Below are positions 7,433-14,552 of a stretch of 64,000 nt of DNA, one piece after another. The notes beneath the pieces are model-generated. The model was given only the letters and a program-made list of their open reading frames with translations, had not been told where the DNA came from and ran no database searches. The stretch lies in assembly GCA_963843285.1 (NCBI GenBank), contig CAWJJO010000018.1:124001-188000 (forward strand), in the 5' to 3' direction. Source of the stretch: CAZDDB01 sp963843285 (GTDB taxonomy: Bacteria; Acidobacteriota; HRBIN11; JAKEFK01). Within the stretch, counting starts at the first letter, position 1; every line of letters starts with the position of its first letter. The translations under genes were made by a program, and so were the position numbers.

Positions 7433-8199
7433 CTTCACTTCTCGCCATAGACATCGGGAATTCTAATACTGTAGTAGGATTGTTTCAGAATTCAAAACTT
7501 GAACGGAGCTGGCGATTGACTACCGTTCGGGAACGCACTTCGGATGAGCATGGTGTTCTGGTCAAGAACCTGTTGGAATTGTCCGGATATCAAGGCTTGA
7601 AAATGGACGGCATCGCGATCAGCTGCGTGGTGCCGCCCCTTCTTCCTTCCATCCGCCAGATGTCCACCGTTTACTTTGACTGCGAGCCATTTGTCGTCCA
7701 GCCGGGAATCAAAACGGGGATGCCGATCCTGTACGAGCATCCGCAAGAAGTTGGCGCCGATCGGATCGTGAATGCCGTTGCCGGATTCCAGAAATATGGA
7801 GGGCCATGCATCGTCATTGACCTGGGAACCGCTACAACGTTTGATGCGGTGTCCGCAAAAGGGGAGTATCTGGGCGGTATCATCGCTCCCGGCATTTTGA
7901 TCTCCGCAGAAGCGCTGTTCCAGCGAGCGGCAAAATTGCCCAGGGTCGAGATCAAAGAGCCTCCCGAGGTGATCGGACGCAACACGGTTTCCGCCATCCA
8001 GTCCGGCATTTTCTACGGCTATCTTGGGCTGATTGAAAAGATTGTTTCCTTACTGATAAAGCTGCAGGGGGATAGTACTATAACAATAGCAACCGGAGGG
8101 CTGGCTCCATTGATTTCAAAACGCACATCGTGTATCCAGCATACCGAACCCGACCTGATTTTACAGGGGCTCCAGATTCTATACGATATGAACCGATGA
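7417..8199 (+). CDS. coaX: Type III pantothenate kinase
   Basis: Phosphorylates pantothenate, the first step of coenzyme A synthesis; type III enzymes are ASKHA-fold and typically use ATP poorly and need a monovalent cation. Seen here: the phosphate-1 motif IDIGNSNT with Asp12, GADRIVNA (113-120) containing the catalytic Asp115, the phosphate-2 motif IDLGTATTFD (134-143), and GGIIAPG. The 260-residue length is normal. It begins inside the end of birA and its TGA overlaps the ATG of the next gene, so birA, coaX and the downstream gene are probably translationally coupled. coaX and birA are adjacent in many bacteria. Confidence 0.95.
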   Translation: MPQKVTSLLAIDIGNSNTVVGLFQNSKLERSWRLTTVRERTSDEHGVLVKNLLELSGYQGLKMDGIAISCVVPPLLPSIRQMSTVYFDCEPFVVQPGIKTGMPILYEHPQEVGADRIVNAVAGFQKYGGPCIVIDLGTATTFDAVSAKGEYLGGIIAPGILISAEALFQRAAKLPRVEIKEPPEVIGRNTVSAIQSGIFYGYLGLIEKIVSLLIKLQGDSTITIATGGLAPLISKRTSCIQHTEPDLILQGLQILYDMNR

Positions 8200-8879
8200 T
8201 CGAAGAAGAGGAATATTTCCGGATGATTGAAGAGCATTTTCTCCAGAAACGGGGCAACCCGATGCTTCTGAATCCGAAGGAGTGGAGTCTGATTCACGAA
8301 TGGTACGATCAGAGCATTCCGGAGCAAGTGATCCTGCGCGCCATCGACCGGGCTTTTGAAAAGAAGTTGGAAGACAGACTTCCGCTCAGTCTCCGGTACG
8401 CCGGACGCCTGGTTAAGAGCGAGCACAAGAAGTATGTAAAGTCTCTCGAAGGCAAGGAACAGACAAAGGAGCCGGAGGCAAGGAATGTCGGGGAATACCT
8501 AGAACGGCTTGCTGAGAATCTGGAGAAAAGCAGTTTGCAGGCGAAAAAATCCGAGAATCGAGCGCTTTCAGAATATCTGGCGAAAACTCATCGGAGACTT
8601 GCCGACGAAATCGTGAACCCATTTCTAAAAGATCCCTCTCCCAATCTTCAGCGTGTGGAGCATCAATTAACAACCTTTGAAAAGGAAATCGAGCAGGTGT
8701 TGCTGCAAATGATTTCCGATGAGCAGATGAATCTGTTCAAGGAGGATGCGATGCGAGAGCTGAAGACATTTGAATCCAAACTCGATCTGGCGGTTTATCA
8801 GGAGATGTTGCGCCGGGCGTTGATCAAGTCCGCTCGTCGGGTGTATCAAATCCCGCGTCTCAGTCTGTTTTACATGTAG
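8196..8879 (+). CDS. Protein of unknown function, charged helical
   Basis: Not recognised. I start it at the ATG 8196, which overlaps the coaX stop as ATGA; an upstream in-frame start at 8130 would be buried in coaX. The 227-residue product is rich in Glu, Lys and Leu. It opens with EEEEYFRMIEEHFLQKRG, continues with a segment resembling a small winged-helix or DnaD-like fold (LLNPKEWSLIHEWYDQSIP), and then shows long predicted helices. No signal peptide, membrane segment or cysteine cluster is visible. Its position between coaX and comEC, with tight coupling on both sides, suggests cytoplasmic housekeeping. A role in DNA replication or uptake is only a guess. Confidence 0.75.
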   Translation: MIEEEEYFRMIEEHFLQKRGNPMLLNPKEWSLIHEWYDQSIPEQVILRAIDRAFEKKLEDRLPLSLRYAGRLVKSEHKKYVKSLEGKEQTKEPEARNVGEYLERLAENLEKSSLQAKKSENRALSEYLAKTHRRLADEIVNPFLKDPSPNLQRVEHQLTTFEKEIEQVLLQMISDEQMNLFKEDAMRELKTFESKLDLAVYQEMLRRALIKSARRVYQIPRLSLFYM

Positions 8880-8897
8880 TTGCGGGGCAGGCGTCAA

Positions 8898-11201
8898 ATG
8901 GCAGCCCCGTTTGTGTGGATCTTTGTCTGCTTTGCAGCCGGAATTGTTTCCGCGTTCCATATTCAAGCCGGCATCTGGACGCTTCTGCTTGCGGGTGTGA
9001 TCGCGGGGCTCGGCCTAAGAATCGACAGATTTTATTTATCGCTGGCGGCTCATGGACTTTTCTGGTTTTTGCTCTCACATCAGATGACTGCGTCACAAAT
9101 CAAGACGTACGATTCGAATCCGCTTCGGCTCTGGGTTGCAGCCCATGAGAAGGAGACGGTCCGGCTCAAGGGCGTTCTGCTCAAGACGCCGGAAATTTCG
9201 ACCGAATATTTTGTGCTTACAGTTGAAACGACCGAGCTATCCGGGCAACGAACGCGTGGAGTTGCCCGGATTACGGTTTCCGGGCAGGCCAAGGAATATC
9301 CGGTATCCGGCGACATGCTGGAGGCGTTTGTCCGGTTCCGTGTACCTGCCAATTTTGGAGCTGAGGGATGCTTTGATTACGAACGATATCTGAGAAAAGA
9401 AGAAGTACATGTATTAGGAAGCGTGAAGAGTGCGTCCCTGGTTCGAAAGCAGAACGCAACCCGATCGATCCGTTCCTTGTTTTCGGCGCTTCGATTGGAT
9501 CTGATTCTGCAGATTCAGCGGCGTTTTGGCGCTGAAGATGCAGCGTTGTTTCGAGCGCTCTGGTTGGATGATCGATCCGCACTCCCTCACGATACCGAAC
9601 GCCGATTGATTGATGCAGGCGTATTTCATGTGATCGCGATTTCGGGTTTTCATGTTGCGATTTTGATCTCGCTCGCGTTTCTTATCCTGCGGAAGTGTGT
9701 GCCATACCGGACCGCGCTGATCCTGCTGTCCGCTGTGCTGCTGGTTTATTTTGTACTTCTCGAAGGCCGTTCCTCGATCACACGATCCTTTCTTACCTTT
9801 CTGGTTTTTTCTGTTGCATCCTGGAAACGTGAGGCGGTGCGCGCGGATAATATTCTTTTTCTGTCCGCCTGGGGACAACTGGTATGGAATCCGTTGGAGT
9901 TGTTTGATCCCGGATATCACCTGACGTATCTTTCTACAGCCGCGATTCTGTTTGCTGCGGTGCCGCTGTGCAGATGCGTGCGCCTTCCGCGAAAAGTCTA
10001 TCGCTACGCTGTCGATCTTGTGATCGTGTCACTGGTGCTGCAATTTGTCCTCGCGCCGTATCAGGCGCTGGTATTTCACCGGATCCCGTTCTCGTCTTCC
10101 GCGGCAAATTTGATCGCAGTTCCTCTGAGCAGCTCGTTGATTGCTGCCGGCGCGATTTGCCTGCCATTTGGCTTTTTCCCGGCGCCGGTTGTGTGGCTGT
10201 TTCACCGGACTCTGCAACTGTTCCTGGAGGGAACATCTCTCTTCAGTGGCGTTTGGCTTGAGACGGTTGTAGAGCCCAGCTACGCTGCAGTATTTTTGTT
10301 TTATCTTTGTCTGGCTGTCTTTGCCGGATTTAGAAATCGCCTTTTGCGGACCTGCGCTCTGCTTTTTGGATGTGGAATTCTGTGGATGGTACTCAATCCG
10401 CGGCAGCCTGTGCCCACAGAACATTTGCGCGCCCATTTGATTGATGTAGGGCAGGGTGATGCGATTTTGCTTGAGTATCCGGATGGCACTTTTGATCTGG
10501 TCGATGGTGGCGGATTCTGGAACACCGAAGCGCTCGATGTGGGAGAGGCGGTATTGCTTCCGTACCTTTCTCACCTGGGTGTGCGAAGACTGAACCGAGT
10601 GTTCTTGACACATGCGCATTCCGATCATATGGCGGGTTTGATTTCGATTTTGCGGTACGTGCCGGCAAATCATTTCTTCGTTACGCGGAAACCGCTTGCG
10701 GATGCGGGTTATCAGAACCTGGTAAGATACATAGATATGCCGTTGGAGAATATTCGGAAAGGCAATCACTTTACTCAAGCAGGCGTTCGAATCGATGTTC
10801 TTGCTCCCGAGGATTCGGGGAACACTCTGCACGTCCGCAACGACGACTCTCTCGTACTGCTCGTGCAGTATCGGGGGAAGCGATTACTTCTGCCAGGAGA
10901 TGCCGAAGGTGAGACGGAGTTTAAGCTTTCTAAAATCAATGACTTAAGGGTTGACATCTTGAAGTCGCCGCATCATGGAAGCAAGACTTCCAGCAAGTCG
11001 GAACTTTTGGATAAATTGAAAATGAAAATCGTTTTCATATCCGTAGGCAGAAATAATTGGTTTGGTCACCCAAATCATGATGTTCTCGAGCGATATCGAC
11101 AACGCCACGCTTTGGTGTATCGCACCGATCAACTGGGGACGATTCGCCTTACCATAAAAGAAGTAGGTGTATTCGTTGACTCGTACCGATGGGAGCATTA
11201 A
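8898..11201 (+). CDS. comEC: DNA internalization competence protein ComEC/Rec2
   Basis: Inner-membrane channel thought to carry transforming single-stranded DNA into the cytoplasm. The order is two or three N-terminal membrane segments, an OB-like periplasmic stretch, a multi-spanning competence domain containing HVIAISGFHVAIL, further membrane helices, and a C-terminal metallo-beta-lactamase domain with DVGQGDAILLEYPDGTFDLVDGGG in sense, THAHSDHMAG (about 571-580) and SPHHGSKTSS. The 767-residue length is full for the family. I prefer the ATG at 8898 after GGGGCAGG; a TTG at 8880 is possible. The gene directly precedes pyk (4 bp). With PilB in the window, natural competence through type IV pili is plausible. 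Confidence 0.93.
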   Translation: MAAPFVWIFVCFAAGIVSAFHIQAGIWTLLLAGVIAGLGLRIDRFYLSLAAHGLFWFLLSHQMTASQIKTYDSNPLRLWVAAHEKETVRLKGVLLKTPEISTEYFVLTVETTELSGQRTRGVARITVSGQAKEYPVSGDMLEAFVRFRVPANFGAEGCFDYERYLRKEEVHVLGSVKSASLVRKQNATRSIRSLFSALRLDLILQIQRRFGAEDAALFRALWLDDRSALPHDTERRLIDAGVFHVIAISGFHVAILISLAFLILRKCVPYRTALILLSAVLLVYFVLLEGRSSITRSFLTFLVFSVASWKREAVRADNILFLSAWGQLVWNPLELFDPGYHLTYLSTAAILFAAVPLCRCVRLPRKVYRYAVDLVIVSLVLQFVLAPYQALVFHRIPFSSSAANLIAVPLSSSLIAAGAICLPFGFFPAPVVWLFHRTLQLFLEGTSLFSGVWLETVVEPSYAAVFLFYLCLAVFAGFRNRLLRTCALLFGCGILWMVLNPRQPVPTEHLRAHLIDVGQGDAILLEYPDGTFDLVDGGGFWNTEALDVGEAVLLPYLSHLGVRRLNRVFLTHAHSDHMAGLISILRYVPANHFFVTRKPLADAGYQNLVRYIDMPLENIRKGNHFTQAGVRIDVLAPEDSGNTLHVRNDDSLVLLVQYRGKRLLLPGDAEGETEFKLSKINDLRVDILKSPHHGSKTSSKSELLDKLKMKIVFISVGRNNWFGHPNHDVLERYRQRHALVYRTDQLGTIRLTIKEVGVFVDSYRWEH

Positions 11202-11205
11202 CATT

Positions 11206-12654
11206 ATGGCCATCTTGAAACAAAATCCGCGTCGAACAAAGATTCTTGCTACGCTGGGGCCATCATCCTGTACACCAGAAATGATCGAGCGGCTGATCGT
11301 AGCCGGCGCTGATGGTTTTCGTCTCAATTTTTCCCACGGCAGTCACGAATTCTTCCGTCCTATAATCCAATTGATCCGGAATGCATCTGCCAGACTTTCC
11401 AGACCAGTTGCGATTTTGCAAGATTTGCAGGGACCCAAAATGCGAGTTGGCACGCTGAAAGACGGCAAACCCGTTGCTCTAATTCCCGGCGCCAGATTCA
11501 TAGTGACTACGCGGGCCGTTGAGGGAAATGATCAAATTATTTCGACGACCTACAAAAAGCTCACTTCGGATGTCCGGTCCGGCGACAGAATCCTGATTGA
11601 CGACGGCGCGATCGAGCTGCGTGTTCTAAACGCAAGCGATACAGATGTAAAAACAGAGGTGGTATCAGGAGGGATGCTGGACGAAAAGAAAGGGATCAAT
11701 CTTCCGGGGACCCAGATCAGCGAAGAGAGCGTCACGGAAAAGGATCTACAGGACGCACGATTTGGAATCGAAATGGGAACGGACTACATCGCGCTTTCAT
11801 TTGTGCGTACCGCTTCCGATATTCTTTTGCTTCGGCAGAAACTGGGAGACGCGCTTCCGCGCGATGTGCACATCATTGCAAAAATCGAAAAGCCAGAAGC
11901 TGTAAAGAATTTGAAGGAAATTCTGAATGTTTCTGATGGCGTGATGGTGGCGCGCGGCGATCTTGGCGTAGAGATGGCTTTAGAGAAGGTGCCTCTAATT
12001 CAAAAAAGAATTATTGAACAGGCGAATCAAGCGGAAAAACTGGTGATTACTGCCACAGAGATGCTGGATAGCATGATCGACCACACTCGTCCCACGCGCG
12101 CGGAAGCATCCGATGTGGCAAACGCGATTCTGGATGGAACGGATGTTGTTATGCTTTCTGAAGAAACGGCCGCCGGACATTATCCGGAAAAAGCAGTATC
12201 CACGATGGCTTCCATTGCTCTATATACCGAAACCGATGAAGAAGTTTGCCGGCGCATTGAGAGAATCCGCCCGCAAAGACCGACACACTTCACGCATGCA
12301 ATTGTTCATTCGGCGCGCGCCGCTGCAGAGATGATGAAGGCCCGAGCGATTCTTGTATTGACTCAATCCGGAATGACGGCGCAACTCGCTTCCAGCCAGC
12401 GTCCGGATTGCCCCATCTACGCTTTTACACCCAGCGAACGGGTCTATCGTCAGCTCGCTCTTGTATCGGGTGTGACTCCGGTGTTGCTGGATGTTACAGC
12501 CCCCGATCAGGCGCTGAAAAGAGCGGAGGAAATTTTACTGGAATGGAATCTTGCTGAGAAAGGAGACGTGGTTGTCGTTGTATCGGGAGCTCATCCGGTT
12601 CCTGGCGCAACCAACATGATGAAATTGGGACGTATCGGCGATGCAACACTGTGA
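11206..12654 (+). CDS. pyk: Pyruvate kinase
   Basis: Transfers phosphate from phosphoenolpyruvate to ADP, the last step of glycolysis. Visible signatures: TKILATLGPSS (11-21), FRLNFSHG with Arg39, the loop ILQDLQGPKMRVG, catalytic Lys226 in IIAKIEKPEA, the metal and phosphate site MVARGDLGVEM (about 247-257), and ATEMLDSM. The C-terminal regulatory domain includes ARAILVLTQSG and the GATNMMKLG end. The length of 482 residues is usual. The start ATG 11206 lies four bases after the comEC stop; an in-frame ATG inside comEC would add 13 residues with no family support. Confidence 0.97.
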   Translation: MAILKQNPRRTKILATLGPSSCTPEMIERLIVAGADGFRLNFSHGSHEFFRPIIQLIRNASARLSRPVAILQDLQGPKMRVGTLKDGKPVALIPGARFIVTTRAVEGNDQIISTTYKKLTSDVRSGDRILIDDGAIELRVLNASDTDVKTEVVSGGMLDEKKGINLPGTQISEESVTEKDLQDARFGIEMGTDYIALSFVRTASDILLLRQKLGDALPRDVHIIAKIEKPEAVKNLKEILNVSDGVMVARGDLGVEMALEKVPLIQKRIIEQANQAEKLVITATEMLDSMIDHTRPTRAEASDVANAILDGTDVVMLSEETAAGHYPEKAVSTMASIALYTETDEEVCRRIERIRPQRPTHFTHAIVHSARAAAEMMKARAILVLTQSGMTAQLASSQRPDCPIYAFTPSERVYRQLALVSGVTPVLLDVTAPDQALKRAEEILLEWNLAEKGDVVVVVSGAHPVPGATNMMKLGRIGDATL

Positions 12655-12688
12655 GTTATAATGACCACCTGTAAATGAAATTCGGTCC

Positions 12689-14515
12689 ATGAGCGAAGAG
12701 TATTTAGTACAGTGCTGGTACTGTCTGGGGGAGTACGATGCCGGTGTTGCGGTCTGGTGCAGTTGCGATCCCAAAAATCCCACCAAGCTTTGTCCGTATT
12801 GTCTTCAGTGCTTTTGCCGGGCCACCGATGAATACAAAGGACGCTTTCTTCAGTATGCGCCTGCCTCTTTGCTGGAAGAGCGCTCCTCTCTGCGAAAGAT
12901 TAAGGATCGACTCGGCGAACTGCTTGCGCGCGCTCAAATTGTCTCAGTAGAAGAACTTCTGGCTGCTCTCGCGCAGCAAACAGAAACGGGAGAGAAGCTC
13001 GGGCAAATCCTGGTGAATAACCAGCTGATCAGCGCACAGGAGCTGGATCTTTTCCTGGAGATGCAGTCCATTCCGGTTCCTGCTGAATTCAGCGAAGAGT
13101 ATGTGGATGCCCCCATGTTGCAACGTTTGAATCCAGAATACTGTCTGCAGCAAAAAATTCTTCCGCTGAAAGTCTATCAGGGAGCGGAACGTTCTTTTCT
13201 TGTTCTTGCGATGGCAGATCCTCAGGATGTAGATACGATTGAAATTGTGGCGAGAAAAACAGAAATGTTTGTGGTTCCGTTTTATGCGGATGAGTTTGCT
13301 CTGAACGCGTTTTTGAAAGATTCTGTGCCGCCCGGTGGCGTCCGCATTCTGGAGCAGGAGACCACAGATTATCAGATTATGATTCGCAAAATCATTCTGG
13401 GCGCCATCAAACGGCATGCTTCGGATATTCATATTGAGCCGGATCAGGACGAGCTGAGCATCCGTTACCGGATCGATGGCGCGCTCTACAAGATCAAGTC
13501 GCCTTCCAAGAGAGAGCAGGTCCCATTGATTACCAGTTTGAAGAAACTTGCCAAGATGGAACTGCACAAGAGTGGTGTCCCTCAATCGAGCAAAATGGTT
13601 TTGAGGCAGGGGGACAAGAAATATCAGTTGAACATTTTAACGTTTCCAAACCCGCACGGGGAAAGTATCAGTATCAAGATTGTCGATCTCTCCACATTTT
13701 TGCGCGACTTGACCGAGATCGGCCTGCCGGAAGCCGAACATACGCAGACCCGTCTGGCGCTGGATTCCTCACACGGACTGATTTTGATCAGCGGTCCGCT
13801 GATGAACGGCTGCAGCACAACGCAATATGCGATGATGCGTTATCTATCCAATTCCAACCGCAAAGTCATCACCCTGGAGTCGCCGATTTTTTCTCACATC
13901 AGCAATATTCACCAGTCTGAGATCGATCCTTCCGTCGGCTTTGATTTCTTTACCGGCCTCAACTCGATCATTCGTTCCGATCCGGATGTGATTTTCCTTT
14001 CGGATATTCCGGATCAGGAGGTGGCGGCCACGATTTGCAAGATCGCCGCGAAATGCGTTGTTGTAGCCAGCGTGAATGCCATTACTGCGGCAAATTCCAT
14101 CATCATGCTCAAGGAACTGGGCGCCTCACCGTCGCTCCTTTCACAGGCGCTTTCACTCGTAATCAATCAGCGACTCGTCCGTAGAATTTGCGTCCATTGC
14201 TGTGAAAAACTTCCGATTTCCCAGTCTTTGCTTGTGCGAATGGGATTGAGTGAGGCGGAGGCAGCTGGCTTGAATGCGTATGTAGGCGGCGGATGCAAGC
14301 AGTGCAACTATCTTGGTTTCAGCGGCCGGGTGGCGATCTTAGAAGTGCTTGTTTCGAACCCCACGGTTGCAGAGACTATTGCCCGCAATTCATCAGCAAA
14401 GGAAATCGAGCAGGCTGCCGTGTCCACGGGAATGATTACTTTGCGATCCCACTGTCTGGAAAAGATTAACGAAGGGATCACCACGATCGAAGAATTTCAA
14501 AAATCAAAGTTCTGA
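12689..14515 (+). CDS. GspE/PilB-family protein with lost ATPase motifs
   Basis: Homologous over its length to type II secretion and type IV pilus ATPases, but apparently unable to hydrolyse ATP. The N-terminus carries a cysteine cluster (Cys9, 12, 24, 26, 35, 38, 41, 43) of zinc-ribbon type. An MshEN-like region (about 70-190) precedes the ATPase fold (ASDIHIEPDQDELSIRYRIDG). The Walker A site reads GPLMNGCSTT, so the invariant lysine is Cys375. The Walker B region reads FLSDIPDQE instead of MVGEVRDQE (Asp439), and the His-box HTND is replaced. The C-terminal NQRLVRRIC and the CxxC pair (CVHC, CKQC) are kept. It is convergent with an intact pilB. A structural or regulatory partner is inferred. 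Confidence 0.85.
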   Translation: MSEEYLVQCWYCLGEYDAGVAVWCSCDPKNPTKLCPYCLQCFCRATDEYKGRFLQYAPASLLEERSSLRKIKDRLGELLARAQIVSVEELLAALAQQTETGEKLGQILVNNQLISAQELDLFLEMQSIPVPAEFSEEYVDAPMLQRLNPEYCLQQKILPLKVYQGAERSFLVLAMADPQDVDTIEIVARKTEMFVVPFYADEFALNAFLKDSVPPGGVRILEQETTDYQIMIRKIILGAIKRHASDIHIEPDQDELSIRYRIDGALYKIKSPSKREQVPLITSLKKLAKMELHKSGVPQSSKMVLRQGDKKYQLNILTFPNPHGESISIKIVDLSTFLRDLTEIGLPEAEHTQTRLALDSSHGLILISGPLMNGCSTTQYAMMRYLSNSNRKVITLESPIFSHISNIHQSEIDPSVGFDFFTGLNSIIRSDPDVIFLSDIPDQEVAATICKIAAKCVVVASVNAITAANSIIMLKELGASPSLLSQALSLVINQRLVRRICVHCCEKLPISQSLLVRMGLSEAEAAGLNAYVGGGCKQCNYLGFSGRVAILEVLVSNPTVAETIARNSSAKEIEQAAVSTGMITLRSHCLEKINEGITTIEEFQKSKF

Positions 14516-14528
14516 TCGAAGACGGAAT

Positions 14529-14551
14529 GGCAGGGAAGATGCCTGCGCTCC
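14529..14551. repeat. GC hairpin repeat of the GCCTGCGCTCC family
   Basis: GCAGG (14530-14534) pairs with CCTGC (14542-14546), followed by GCTCC. It lies in the 37-bp convergent spacer between the two GspE-family genes. Confidence 0.55.
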
Positions 14552-14552
14552 A

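Noticed and set aside
12657..12662. TATAAT as promoter of the pseudo-GspE gene
   Set aside because: No -35 at 16-19 bp; the nearest TTGGGA is 26 bp away.
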